The notes below the pieces were generated by a model. It saw nothing but the letters and a program-made list of their open reading frames with translations. It was not told where the DNA came from and ran no database searches. Both the position numbers and the translations under genes were made by a program. Below, one piece after another: positions 7,775 to 16,720 of a DNA stretch of 64,000 bases. The DNA is from Mycolicibacterium moriokaense (lineage in GTDB: Bacteria > Actinomycetota > Actinomycetes > Mycobacteriales > Mycobacteriaceae). The stretch is from contig NZ_QQBJ01000006.1 of NCBI RefSeq assembly GCF_003347205.1, positions 240,682 to 304,681 of the forward strand. The letters are read 5' to 3'. The stretch's first letter is position 1. The number at the start of each line of letters is the position of its first letter.

Positions 7775-8994
7775 TGCCGAACCCAGCCGACGCGCACGCG
7801 GAGAACTGGGATCTCCGCCACGAGGACTTCAACGACAACGACTTCCTCTACGACGTGTACGAGGTGATGCGGCAGCGGGCCGCGTTCTCCCACACCGACG
7901 TTCCGTTTCTGTCGGCGACGCCGGGCGGCGCCTGGGTGGCGGTTCGCTACCAGGACTGCTACCAGATCCTGCAGGACTGGGAGCACTTCTCGAGCAACCC
8001 CACCCCGGAAGCGTCCGAACAACTCGCAGGCGACCTGGTCATCACCCTCGACCCGCCGCGGCAGCAGAAGTTCCGAAAGGTGCTGAACCCCTATTTCTCG
8101 CCCGCCCGAATGAAGGCGCTGACACCCCAAATCCGTTTCGAGACAGACCGATTGATCGACACGTTCATCGAGGCGGGGACGGGTGATCTGGCCGAGGTCG
8201 CATGGCGCCAGCCCGGCATCGTGTTCTTCAAGTATTTGCTCGGGATGCCGATCGACGACGTCCCGCTGTGCATCGAGCTGACCGACACCGCGCTCAACGG
8301 ACAGACCGACGAAGCGCGCATGGCCGCATGGGGCGGGCTGTATCAGCACCTGCACGACGCAGTATCTGCACGCATCGACGCACCATCGCAGGACGACATG
8401 ATCGACGTTCTGCTCGGCGCCGAGATCGACGGCGAGAAGCTGGGTTTCGGCGACGTGGTGGCCAATGCCATGCTGCTGGTGCAGGCAGGCCTCGAGACGA
8501 CGGCCAGCGCGATGTCGTTCGCCTTCCACTACCTCGCCACTCACCCCGATGAACGTGACCGGCTCATCCGCGAACCCGACATCATGGGCCGGGCCGTCGA
8601 AGAACTGATCCGCTTCGGCGGATCGATCCATGGCATCCCGCGGACCGTCGCCAAGGAAGTCGAACTCAGCGGCCACAGCTTCTGCCCCGGCGAATCGGTG
8701 CTGGTCAACTACGCGTCGGCGAACCGCGATGCCGTCGAGTTCGCCGATCCGGACCGCTGCATCCTGGACCGCCAGGCCAACCGGCATCTGGGATTCGGTG
8801 CGGGAGTGCACCGGTGCCTGGGGTCCAATCTGGCGCGTCTGGAGTTCCGCGTCGGAATCGAACAGGTGCTGGCGCGAATGCCCGACTACGCGCTCGCGCC
8901 AGGAAGCGATCCGGTGTTCCACGGAAACTCGGTCACCCGCGGATACCGCAGGCTGCCCGTCGTGTTCAGCCCGGGAGAGGCGTCTGCGGCATGA
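7774..8994 (+). CDS. Cytochrome P450 (1)
   Basis: A 406-residue bacterial class I P450. It has the heme loop FGAGVHRCLG with the cysteine ligand at residue 348, the oxygen-activating I-helix motif AGLETT near 238 and the ExxR motif EELIR near 275. It is soluble, with no membrane anchor. It would need a ferredoxin and reductase; none lies beside it. The start overlaps the previous stop and the end overlaps the next gene (ATGA), so it is translated with the operon. The substrate is not evident; the setting suggests a hydrophobic ring or chain compound. Confidence 0.92.
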   Translation: MPNPADAHAENWDLRHEDFNDNDFLYDVYEVMRQRAAFSHTDVPFLSATPGGAWVAVRYQDCYQILQDWEHFSSNPTPEASEQLAGDLVITLDPPRQQKFRKVLNPYFSPARMKALTPQIRFETDRLIDTFIEAGTGDLAEVAWRQPGIVFFKYLLGMPIDDVPLCIELTDTALNGQTDEARMAAWGGLYQHLHDAVSARIDAPSQDDMIDVLLGAEIDGEKLGFGDVVANAMLLVQAGLETTASAMSFAFHYLATHPDERDRLIREPDIMGRAVEELIRFGGSIHGIPRTVAKEVELSGHSFCPGESVLVNYASANRDAVEFADPDRCILDRQANRHLGFGAGVHRCLGSNLARLEFRVGIEQVLARMPDYALAPGSDPVFHGNSVTRGYRRLPVVFSPGEASAA

Positions 8995-10043
8995 AGACCT
9001 ACCGCGTCATTCAGTGGATGACCGGCGACGTCGGACAGGTCGGCCTGCGCCACTTCGCCGACAACCCGGTGTTCGATCTGGTAGGTGTGCTGGTGCACTC
9101 GCCGGACAAAGTCGGCAAGGACGCCGGCGACATCGCAGGCATCGCACCGACAGGGATCACGGCCACCGACGACGTCGAGTCCATCATGGCCATGGACGCC
9201 GACTGCGTGTTCTACACGCCGATCATCATGGACGTCGACACCCTCTGCGCGCTGCTGCGGTCCGGTAAGAACGTCGTCACCACCAGCGGGTTCTTCCATC
9301 CGACGGAAGACTTCCGCGATGGTGGCGACAAGATCCGCGCCGCCTGCCAGGACGGCGGCACGTCGTTTCACGCGGGCGGCATTCATCCCGGATACGCCGG
9401 CGACATCCTCCCGCTGACGCTCGCCCGCATCGTCAGCAAAATCGACAGGATCCGGGTGGTCGAGGTGGTGAACGTCCTCGCCGACGCGCCGCTTGATCAC
9501 ATCGACTGGCTGGGGTTCGGTAAAGACAAGGACAGCTTCCTTTGTGAGCCAACGATATTGGGTCTCGGCGTGGCCTTCTTCGCCCAGTCGATGCACATGA
9601 TCGCCGACGGCCTCGGCGTCACCATCGACAAGGTGACCTCGGACCTGGCGGCCGCCGTCGCGACCGAGGACATCTCGCACGAACTCGGGGCCATCCCCCG
9701 CGACACTGTCGCCGCCCAGCGCCACGAATGGACCGCGTGGGTCGACGGCAGGCCGCTCATCGTCTTCGAAGCGCTCTACACCACGACCACCGCGGACATG
9801 CTCGACCCGCCGTGGGACTTCGGAGAGACCCGATACCGTATCGTCATCGAGGGCGACCCGCCGACCGAACTCACCCTTGCGGGCGTCGAACAGCCCGACG
9901 GCTCGATGGCGCATCCCGGCTACAACTGGACGGCGATGGGCGCCATCAACGCGATCCCCGATGTGTGCGACGCGCCGCCGGGTTGGCTCACCCACCTCGA
10001 CCTCGGCCTGGTGCAACCCCGTGGGCTGGTGCGCAACACATGA
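8991..10043 (+). CDS. Dihydrodipicolinate reductase-like oxidoreductase (paralogue)
   Basis: The 350-residue protein shares layout with the one at 757-1839: Rossmann start YRVIQWMTGDVGQVGLRHF, the segment LVHSPDKVGKDAG, and the DapB-like C-terminal half. ATG 8991 overlaps the P450 stop. Having two such enzymes bracketing the membrane-complex genes suggests that both act on related intermediates, for example reducing an imine or carbonyl. The family is annotated broadly and has no proven substrate in mycobacteria. Confidence 0.85.
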   Translation: MKTYRVIQWMTGDVGQVGLRHFADNPVFDLVGVLVHSPDKVGKDAGDIAGIAPTGITATDDVESIMAMDADCVFYTPIIMDVDTLCALLRSGKNVVTTSGFFHPTEDFRDGGDKIRAACQDGGTSFHAGGIHPGYAGDILPLTLARIVSKIDRIRVVEVVNVLADAPLDHIDWLGFGKDKDSFLCEPTILGLGVAFFAQSMHMIADGLGVTIDKVTSDLAAAVATEDISHELGAIPRDTVAAQRHEWTAWVDGRPLIVFEALYTTTTADMLDPPWDFGETRYRIVIEGDPPTELTLAGVEQPDGSMAHPGYNWTAMGAINAIPDVCDAPPGWLTHLDLGLVQPRGLVRNT

Positions 10044-10462
10044 CCGACGAGGCTCCCCGACGGCTACACCATGTGACATTCGCGGTCAGCCCCGAACGGC
10101 TAGACGGAGCGACGCAACTTTTCACCCAGTTGGGTTTCGTGCTGCAGCCCGGTGAGCTACCCGACGCCGGGTTGCTGATTCGACTGGACTGGGAACGAGG
10201 CATCGAACTCATCAGCCCTATCGCGGGATCGACCGCTTCGGTTGCGGCATCTGTGAATGAGTTTCTCGAAACGAAAGGCGATGGCGTCTACACCGTTGTC
10301 CTCCAACTACCGAACGCCTCAGCTGCCGAGTCCATTGCCGAGCGTTACGGCTCGAACACCAGATACAGGTTCGACATCGCAGGTGAAGGGACATACGTCA
10401 GTGAGATCGAGTTGTCCGTGCTGGGCCTGCCGCTCACATTCATGTCGACCAACATCCCATGA
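10040..10462 (+). CDS. VOC (glyoxalase/dioxygenase) superfamily protein
   Basis: This 140-residue protein has one vicinal-oxygen-chelate module, beginning RRLHHVTFAV with a His typical of the first metal position and a following beta-alpha-beta repeat. It is similar in size to methylmalonyl-CoA epimerase and small glyoxalase-like proteins. It overlaps both neighbours by ATGA junctions. The product could be an epimerase, lyase or binding protein; the metal-site His and Glu set was not fully traced. Confidence 0.65.
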   Translation: MTDEAPRRLHHVTFAVSPERLDGATQLFTQLGFVLQPGELPDAGLLIRLDWERGIELISPIAGSTASVAASVNEFLETKGDGVYTVVLQLPNASAAESIAERYGSNTRYRFDIAGEGTYVSEIELSVLGLPLTFMSTNIP

Positions 10463-11634
10463 TGCACATGTCCGATCCGCAAACGATTCCCCGCATCCTC
10501 TACGAGGACCTGCCGATGGCCGCCGACCGCGGGGCGGGCTGGGCCAGGCTGCGCGACCTCGGACCGGTGCTGCAGGGAGACGGGTGGTACTACCTCACCG
10601 ACCGCGACGATGTGCTTGCCGCCCTTCGCAATCCCGAGGTCTTCTCGTCCACGCGCGCGTTCGACAGCATGGTCTCGGCGGTGCCGCTGGTACCGCTGGC
10701 CTTCGACCCGCCGGAGCACACGCGATACCGCAGGATCCTGCATCCTTTCTTCGGCCTGTCGGCACTCGAATCGGTGCTGCCGTCGCTGCAGTCGCAGGCC
10801 GCGGAGCTCATCGGCCAGATCGCGCAGCACGAGGAGTGCGAGGTGATCCGGGACCTGGCCGTGCCCTACCCGTCGCAGGTGTTCCTCACGCTGTTCGGGC
10901 TGCCGCTCGACGACCGTGACCAATTGATCGCGTGGAAGGACGCGATCATCGATCTCAGCCTGGAGCGCGAGCCGGCCGAGGTCGACCTGGTTCCCGCCGC
11001 CCAACTGTTCGCCTATCTCACTGAAGCTGTTGACGGACAACGGCGGCAGCCCCGCGACGGCATTCTGTCGCAGCTCCTTCACGGGGAGGAAACACTCACC
11101 GATGCCGAGGCCCTCGGGCTGTCGTTCGTCTTCATCCTCGCCGGCCTGGACACGGTGACCTCGATGATCGGTACCACGATTCTCGAGTTGGCCCGCCGCC
11201 CCGCACTGCGCGACGACCTCCGCCGAAACCCCGACCGGGTGGCCGGATTCGTCGAGGAGATGATCAGGCTCGAGCCGGCCGCGCCGGTGGTGGGCCGCGT
11301 CACCACCCGGGCCGTCACGGTGGCGGGGGTGGCGCTGCCCGAGGGCGCGGAGGTGCGGCTGTGTCTGGGTGCGATCAATCGCGACGGAAGCGACGCCACG
11401 TCGGGCGATGAATTGGTGGTCGACGGCAAACTGCACAAGCACTGGGGCTTCGGCGGCGGACCGCACCGTTGCCTCGGCTCCCACCTGGCCCGGATGGAGC
11501 TGAAGATCGTCGTCGCCGAATGGCTCAGCCGAATACCGGATTTCGCTCTTGCGCCCGGCTACCGACCAGAGATCAAGTGGCCGTCGGCAACCTGCGCGCT
11601 GCCCGGACTCCCTCTGCGGATCGGATGCTCATGA
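10459..11634 (+). CDS. Cytochrome P450 (2)
   Basis: A 391-residue P450 with heme loop FGGGPHRCLG (Cys338), I-helix AGLDT near residue 229 and ExxR motif EEMIR near 264. It starts with ATG at 10459 (overlapping the VOC stop); a later Met is also possible. Its end overlaps the next P450 gene by ATGA, so these two P450s are co-translated and may act in sequence on one molecule. Confidence 0.92.
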   Translation: MMHMSDPQTIPRILYEDLPMAADRGAGWARLRDLGPVLQGDGWYYLTDRDDVLAALRNPEVFSSTRAFDSMVSAVPLVPLAFDPPEHTRYRRILHPFFGLSALESVLPSLQSQAAELIGQIAQHEECEVIRDLAVPYPSQVFLTLFGLPLDDRDQLIAWKDAIIDLSLEREPAEVDLVPAAQLFAYLTEAVDGQRRQPRDGILSQLLHGEETLTDAEALGLSFVFILAGLDTVTSMIGTTILELARRPALRDDLRRNPDRVAGFVEEMIRLEPAAPVVGRVTTRAVTVAGVALPEGAEVRLCLGAINRDGSDATSGDELVVDGKLHKHWGFGGGPHRCLGSHLARMELKIVVAEWLSRIPDFALAPGYRPEIKWPSATCALPGLPLRIGCS

Positions 11635-12857
11635 CCACCCCTACCGCCGCGCCGAGCGTGTTCGACGCCGGGCTGCCGACACTGACCTACGCCGTCACCG
11701 ATACCCCGCAGCAGATTTACCCGCAGTTCCGGCAGGCACAAGACAGGGCACCGATCGCGCTCGGGCCGATCGGGCCGGAAGTACTGTCGTACGAGCTCGC
11801 CCGGACGGTGCTTCGAGATCCGCGGTTCGTGGTGCCCGCGGGCATCCATCTGTCCGCGCACGGCATCACGTCGGGGCCATTGTGGGACAGGGTGACGCGC
11901 AGCATCCTGAACATGGAGGGTGAGGAACACCGTCGGCTCCGCAGCCTGGTGGCGCGGGCGTTCACGCCGCGGGCGACAGCGCGCATGCACGACACCATCC
12001 ACGCGGTCGTCAACGAGCTCATCGACGGCGTCATCGATTCGGGCCGTTGTGAATTCGTCGCCGACATCGCACGCCCCTACCCGATACCGGTCATCTGCGC
12101 GCTGCTGGGCGCGCCCCGTGAGGATTGGCAGCAATTCTCCCGATGGGCCGAGGACATCTTCAAGATCGTCAGCTTCGACTGCGACCTGGCCGAGGAAGAG
12201 CCCGTCGTGCTCAAGGCGTGGGGCGAGTTCGACGACTACATCGACGACATGATCGCCGCACGGCGGCAACACTTGACCGACGATCTGCTCTCCGAGCTGA
12301 TCCGGATCGAAGACGGCGGTGACCGGCTCGACGCCGCCGAACTTCGCATGCTGGCGTTCAGCATCCTGGTGGCGGGCACCGATACCACGCGAAGCCAGCT
12401 GGCAGCCTCCATGGAGGTGTTGTCCGAGCACCCCGATCAGTGGTCGCTGCTTCGCGAGCGGCCCGACTTGGCGATGCGCGCCGTCGAGGAGACCATGCGC
12501 CACTCGCCGTCGATGTGCAGCACGGTGCGCAGCGCCACCGGCGATGTGGCGATCGGCGGCCATACCTTTCCCGCAGGCACATTCATCATCGTCAACACCT
12601 TTGCGGCCAACCGGGACTCCACCGTCTATCCCGAGCCGACCCGCTTCGACATCACCCGCGACGACCCGCCTCCGATCCTGACCTTCGGCGGAGGCGTGCA
12701 CTACTGCCTGGGCGCCAACCTGGCGCGGCTCGAACTGGCCGAGGCACTCAAGATCCTGTCCCGTCGTTTCCCACATCCTTGGGTGGCGGGATCGGTGCCA
12801 TGGAAACCGTTGCTCGGCCTGAGCGGGCCGACCAGCCTGCCGATGGAGTTCGACTGA
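11631..12857 (+). CDS. Cytochrome P450 (3)
   Basis: A 408-residue P450 with heme loop FGGGVHYCLG (Cys359), I-helix AGTDTT near 248 and EETMR near 285. The ATG at 11631 overlaps the previous gene. The sequence differs clearly from P450s 1 and 2, so this is not a recent tandem copy. The stop overlaps the ATG of the EXPERA protein. Confidence 0.92.
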   Translation: MTTPTAAPSVFDAGLPTLTYAVTDTPQQIYPQFRQAQDRAPIALGPIGPEVLSYELARTVLRDPRFVVPAGIHLSAHGITSGPLWDRVTRSILNMEGEEHRRLRSLVARAFTPRATARMHDTIHAVVNELIDGVIDSGRCEFVADIARPYPIPVICALLGAPREDWQQFSRWAEDIFKIVSFDCDLAEEEPVVLKAWGEFDDYIDDMIAARRQHLTDDLLSELIRIEDGGDRLDAAELRMLAFSILVAGTDTTRSQLAASMEVLSEHPDQWSLLRERPDLAMRAVEETMRHSPSMCSTVRSATGDVAIGGHTFPAGTFIIVNTFAANRDSTVYPEPTRFDITRDDPPPILTFGGGVHYCLGANLARLELAEALKILSRRFPHPWVAGSVPWKPLLGLSGPTSLPMEFD

Positions 12858-13417
12858 TGGTCAACAAGTCTGACGCGCCGCCCGACACCCCGGCACGCGA
12901 GATCATCCCATTTCGGGAGCGCAAGGGCGACATCGTCTTGTGGAGCTTCTTTCTGGTCAACGTCGTCTTTGTCACCTACCAGGCCGACATCGAGCAGCTC
13001 GTCATCCGCGACCCGGACAACTTCACCTACCCGATCTGGCCGCCCGCCTACATGATCGACTTCCTGCACTGGTATTTCGCCAGATTCGACCCGCTGCTCT
13101 ACGAGCGGCCCGTTTGGTACACCACGATCGTCGTCATCGACCAGGTGGTCTACGGCCCCTTCTACATCGCTGCGTTGTACGCGTTCTGGAAGGGCAAGGA
13201 GTGGATCCGAAACTGGTCGATCATCTGGGCTTCGGTGATGCTCGCGACCGTCACCGTCATCCTCGGCGAGGAGATCGCCGGACCGTTCGCCAGCGAGCAC
13301 CTGCTGCTGGTTTTCGCGACCAACGCGGGCTGGTTGATCGTGCCGGTATGGGTGCTCATCCGGATGTGGGGCGAACATCCCTTCACGCGGCCGGTCACAA
13401 CGAAAGGCAACAGCTAG
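12857..13417 (+). CDS. EXPERA-domain membrane protein (sigma-2 receptor/EBP-like)
   Basis: The 186-residue protein has four hydrophobic helices. The stretch from the segment HWYFARFDPLLYERPVW through ALYAFWKGKEWIRNW and VILGEEIAG follows the pattern of the EXPERA domain known from eukaryotic TMEM97 (sigma-2 receptor), TM6SF and emopamil-binding protein (sterol delta8-delta7 isomerase). Acidic residues in membrane segments (the D of FDPLL and the EE of GEEIAG) match the style of the family's ligand or catalytic carboxylates. It is cotranslated with the P450s. A sterol-like double-bond isomerase or sterol-binding role is plausible but unproven; the family call is from recalled sequence, not a search. 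Confidence 0.7.
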   Translation: MVNKSDAPPDTPAREIIPFRERKGDIVLWSFFLVNVVFVTYQADIEQLVIRDPDNFTYPIWPPAYMIDFLHWYFARFDPLLYERPVWYTTIVVIDQVVYGPFYIAALYAFWKGKEWIRNWSIIWASVMLATVTVILGEEIAGPFASEHLLLVFATNAGWLIVPVWVLIRMWGEHPFTRPVTTKGNS

Positions 13418-13418
13418 C

Positions 13419-14240
13419 ATGGCCACCTTCGCGCAGCGCTACGGGCCGTGGGCGGTCGTCGCAGGAGCATCGGAGGGGCTCGGCGAGAAGTTCGCGCGCG
13501 GGTGCGCCGCCCGCGGGCTGAACGTCGTGCTCATCGCGCGCCGCGTCGAGCTCGCACAGCAGATCGCCGACGACATCGCCGCCACCACAGGCGTTCAGAC
13601 ACGCACGCTGCGAGCCGACCTCGCGGTCCGCGACGACCTCGACCGAATCCTCGCCGATCTCGCCGACGTCGATGTCGGGCTGCTCATCTACAACGCCGCG
13701 TTCTCCGTCGTCGGCCCGTTCTGGAACTTCGACATCGACACGCACCTCAAGGAGATCGACGTCAACGTGCGCGGACCTCTCGTCCTCGCCCACGGCTTCG
13801 GCGAACGGTTCCGCTCCCGCGGTCGCGGCGGGATCATCCTGCTGTCGTCGATGGGGGCGCTGCAGGGAATGGTCAGGCTCGCCAACTACTCCGCCACCAA
13901 GGCCTACAACCTCGTACTGGCCGAAGGGCTTTGGGCGGAGCTGCGCGACGACGGGGTCGACGTGCTGGTCAGCTGCGCAGGAGCGACCCGGACACCGAAC
14001 TACCTGGCATCCGAGCCCGACGACGCCAAGGTGCCGGTGCAAGAGCCCGAACAGGTCGCCACCGAGACGTTGGACGCCCTCGGAAAGAAGCCGACGGTGT
14101 TCCCCGCCGGCGTGCTGCGTGCCACCCACTTCGTGTTCCGCCATCTGATGGGGCGCCGCACGGCGGTGCGCCTGATGGCCTACGCGAGCAACCGAACGTA
14201 CTCCGAACAGGGCAGCTACAGCACCGGTGACCGCGGCTGA
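13419..14240 (+). CDS. Short-chain dehydrogenase/reductase
   Basis: The 273-residue SDR has a nucleotide motif near the start (VAGASEGLGEKFA), the NAA-type motif (YNAAFS) and the catalytic pair in NYSATKAYN (YxxxK). It resembles SDRs annotated as keto-acid or ketosteroid reductases. It is the last gene of the long operon and begins one base after the EXPERA stop region. It probably oxidises or reduces an alcohol made by the upstream P450s. Confidence 0.85.
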   Translation: MATFAQRYGPWAVVAGASEGLGEKFARGCAARGLNVVLIARRVELAQQIADDIAATTGVQTRTLRADLAVRDDLDRILADLADVDVGLLIYNAAFSVVGPFWNFDIDTHLKEIDVNVRGPLVLAHGFGERFRSRGRGGIILLSSMGALQGMVRLANYSATKAYNLVLAEGLWAELRDDGVDVLVSCAGATRTPNYLASEPDDAKVPVQEPEQVATETLDALGKKPTVFPAGVLRATHFVFRHLMGRRTAVRLMAYASNRTYSEQGSYSTGDRG

Positions 14241-14270
14241 CCGTCGCGCGTCACCATCGCCCTTGTTCGC

Positions 14271-14297
14271 ATTTTTATAAAGATAATAAGATAGCCA
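14271..14297 (+). promoter_or_regulatory. AT-rich element A / leaderless promoter candidate
   Basis: An AT-rich run containing TTATAAAGATAATAAGAT sits directly before the ATG at 14299. A -10-like TAAGAT ends seven bases before that ATG and there is no Shine-Dalgarno sequence, so the Rieske mRNA may be leaderless. The TTATAAAGAT core is shared with elements at 39311 and 51711. Confidence 0.5.
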
Positions 14298-14298
14298 C

Positions 14299-15444
14299 AT
14301 GGATCGCGATCAGCTCGTCGACCTCACCCGCCGCGCACTCAAACTGGCCCGCGACAAGACGACCGACCTGGCGCCCGCCGAGTACACGGTGCGCGCCGAC
14401 ACCTACACCTCCGCCGAGCGGCATGCCCGCGATGTCGAGATGGTGCTCACCAGCCCGCAACTGGTCGGCTATGTCTCCGAGCTCCCCGAGCCGGGGTCGT
14501 ACTGCACGAAAACCGTCATGGGGCGCTCCATCCTGCTCACCCGCACGACGAACGGAACGGTGAAGGCGTTCCAGAACGTCTGCCTGCACCGTCAGTCACA
14601 GATCGCCGAAGGGTGCGGATCGGCTCGCCGCCTGGTGTGCCCCTACCACGCGTGGAACTACGATCTGGACGGCAACCTGGTCGGCGTGCCCGGCAAGGAG
14701 GGCTTCCCCGACAGCTCGTCGGGCACAGCGAAATTGGCCGAGCTCCCGGCCACCGAGTGCGCCGGCTTCCTGTGGATCGCGCTGGACCCGGATGCCACGC
14801 TCGACATCCGTGGGTTCCTCGGACCGCTGGCCGACGAACTGGACTCCTGGGGTATCGGACGGTGGTCGCCGCTGGGCGAGAAGGTGCTCGACACGGCGAT
14901 CAACTGGAAGCTGGCCATCGACACCTTCGCGGAGAACTACCACTTCGCCACCGTGCACAAGACCACGTTCGCGACCATCGCCCGCAGCAATTGCACGGTG
15001 TTCGACTCGTTCGGGCCTCACCACCGGCTGGTGTTCCCGCTCAACGGCATCCTCGACCTCGACGAAGTCGACGAAGAGCGGTGGGATCCGTTGCAGGCCA
15101 TGGTCGTCATCTATGCCCTGTTCCCCAACATCGTGTTGTCCGCGACCATCGCCAACGGCGAGTTGTTCCGGGTCTACCCGGGCGTCGTCCCCGGTCGCTC
15201 GATCACCGTTCATCAGAACTCCACCCCGCTGGATTTGTCGGAGGAGTCGGTGGCCGCGGGTGCGCAGGCGGTGTTCGACTATGCGCACGGAACCGTCCGC
15301 GACGAGGACTACGCGCTGGTGCAGAAACTGCAGGCGAACCTCGAATCGGGGGTGAGAGACCGCCTGGTGTTCGGCCGCAACGAACCCGGTCTGCAACACC
15401 GGCACGAGACGTGGGCGAACGCGGTCAGCGCTGCTGGTCGATGA
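14299..15444 (+). CDS. Rieske non-heme iron oxygenase, alpha subunit (1)
   Basis: This 381-residue oxygenase has Rieske cluster ligands C95/H97 and C114/H117 (CLHRQSQ and CPYHAW) and the mononuclear iron site in NYHFATVHK (H215 and H220 with a later acid). It is of the aromatic-ring-hydroxylating alpha-subunit type, acting in the cytoplasm with a ferredoxin and reductase. A Rieske ferredoxin exists at 30528. The gene is alone in its transcription unit and converges with the lipocalin-like gene, overlapping its end by 20 bases. The substrate is unknown. Confidence 0.9.
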   Translation: MDRDQLVDLTRRALKLARDKTTDLAPAEYTVRADTYTSAERHARDVEMVLTSPQLVGYVSELPEPGSYCTKTVMGRSILLTRTTNGTVKAFQNVCLHRQSQIAEGCGSARRLVCPYHAWNYDLDGNLVGVPGKEGFPDSSSGTAKLAELPATECAGFLWIALDPDATLDIRGFLGPLADELDSWGIGRWSPLGEKVLDTAINWKLAIDTFAENYHFATVHKTTFATIARSNCTVFDSFGPHHRLVFPLNGILDLDEVDEERWDPLQAMVVIYALFPNIVLSATIANGELFRVYPGVVPGRSITVHQNSTPLDLSEESVAAGAQAVFDYAHGTVRDEDYALVQKLQANLESGVRDRLVFGRNEPGLQHRHETWANAVSAAGR

Positions 15445-16636
15445 GCCGGGCTATCTCGTCGCGCTCATCGGGTTCGGCGGCACTGAGCACGTCGGCCAAC
15501 TCCCAATCCCGGTACAGCGCGAGCGACCGCTCGTAAAAGGCGAAGCCGCTGACCTTTTCGCCGCGGAAGGTGCCGTGGTAGCGGTACGGGCCCTCCATGT
15601 ACTCCAACGGCAGGCCGTGTGCGGGGGCGGGCACCAGCGGCTCCCCCGTCAGGTCCATGTCGAGCTTGCGAGACGTCAGACGGTGCCGGTCGGGCATGAA
15701 GCGCTCCGCGGCAGGCGGCGGCACCAGGGTGCGGATGGACTCCGGCCAGCGCACGTAGCTGCTGACCGTGACCTCGACGTCGTCGGCGTACTCCGGATCG
15801 GCGTCCGGCGAGCTGGTGGTGGCGCCCGAAAACGGCTGTGGCGCATTGCGGTTGGTCCGGTCGAACTGACGCCAGATGCTCATGTCGACGCCGTTGTCCA
15901 GGTTGATCGTGCGCCATTCGTGCGCACGGGAGCGGATGTCGCCGGTCGCGCCGCCGTCGTTGGCCACCAGCGGGAACCACTGCCGGTCGACGTGGCCCGC
16001 GGACCCGTTCACCGTCTCGGTCGCCGAACCCCACGACAGCGTTCCGGCCATCGTCAGGCCGGTCTGGAAGTAGGAGTACGTCGAGGCCTGCCCGAAGCAC
16101 TCGATGACACCGTTGTACGCCGCCGCGCCCAGGGGTACGGGCGCCCGAGTCGGCGACACGTGCAGGTCCAGCCGCATCTCGTCACCGTTCTGATCGATGC
16201 CGCAGAAGCTGACGTCGTACGTGTAGGGCAGCAGGTCGCCCGCATCGTCGCGGCAGGTCCGCCATTCGGCGGTGCCCGCGCGGCAGGCGTAGGTCAGGTC
16301 GAGGCGGTCGTCGGCGACCGACAGCTTCGGTGCCACGTGCGCCTTCTTGTTCGTCGACGGCATGTCGTAGTCGGTGTAGGTGCCGTAGACGCCGTTGTCG
16401 AGGTCGAACAACGCGAAAGTGTAGAAATCCGCGACTATCGCCTGCCCCGGCCGATTCTTGTTGAAGATGGTCAGGAACGCGTATCTGCGGTCACTGCCGC
16501 CGGCCAGTTCGCCGGCCAGAAACCAGGTGTCCGACTCGCAGGTCGGGTGATTGGCCTCGGCGGCCGGGAAGACGAAGTGCGGGTCACCCGGCACCAGTTC
16601 GAACGGATACCGACGCCAGTCATCGCCCACGGACAC
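15425..16636 (-). CDS. CrtC/AttH-like lipocalin-fold protein
   Basis: The 403-residue protein resembles the carotenoid 1,2-hydratase (CrtC)/AttH group of double-lipocalin proteins, with many Trp, Tyr and Asp-rich beta strands and the late segment HVDRQWFPL. The fold call is from overall pattern. CrtC-like proteins hydrate a double bond or bind lipids; the exact activity here is unknown. No signal peptide is seen, so it is probably cytoplasmic. Its promoter region is shared with the aldehyde dehydrogenase at 16721 and holds a perfect inverted repeat. Confidence 0.6.
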   Translation of the reverse strand: MSVGDDWRRYPFELVPGDPHFVFPAAEANHPTCESDTWFLAGELAGGSDRRYAFLTIFNKNRPGQAIVADFYTFALFDLDNGVYGTYTDYDMPSTNKKAHVAPKLSVADDRLDLTYACRAGTAEWRTCRDDAGDLLPYTYDVSFCGIDQNGDEMRLDLHVSPTRAPVPLGAAAYNGVIECFGQASTYSYFQTGLTMAGTLSWGSATETVNGSAGHVDRQWFPLVANDGGATGDIRSRAHEWRTINLDNGVDMSIWRQFDRTNRNAPQPFSGATTSSPDADPEYADDVEVTVSSYVRWPESIRTLVPPPAAERFMPDRHRLTSRKLDMDLTGEPLVPAPAHGLPLEYMEGPYRYHGTFRGEKVSGFAFYERSLALYRDWELADVLSAAEPDERDEIARLIDQQR

Positions 16637-16651
16637 TCCCGGATTCCTTTT

Positions 16652-16675
16652 TTGCTATGTTAGCAGTAATAGCAA
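16652..16675. promoter_or_regulatory. Inverted repeat, element B
   Basis: TTGCTAT-N10-ATAGCAA is a perfect 7-base inverted repeat midway between divergent genes starting at 16636 and 16721. It is AT-rich against the GC-rich background, and its ATAGCAA half-site recurs at 46802 and, as ATAGTAA, at 23050 and 30924. It is a likely operator for a shared regulator. Confidence 0.5.
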
Positions 16676-16720
16676 CTTTAGCGTGAGGTGGGCGGCGCGA
16701 TCCCACAAGGAGGCCGGCGC

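Noticed and set aside
7609-8922. 437-codon minus-strand frame
   Set aside because: It lies opposite P450 1, which has full catalytic motifs; the translation has no recognisable domain.
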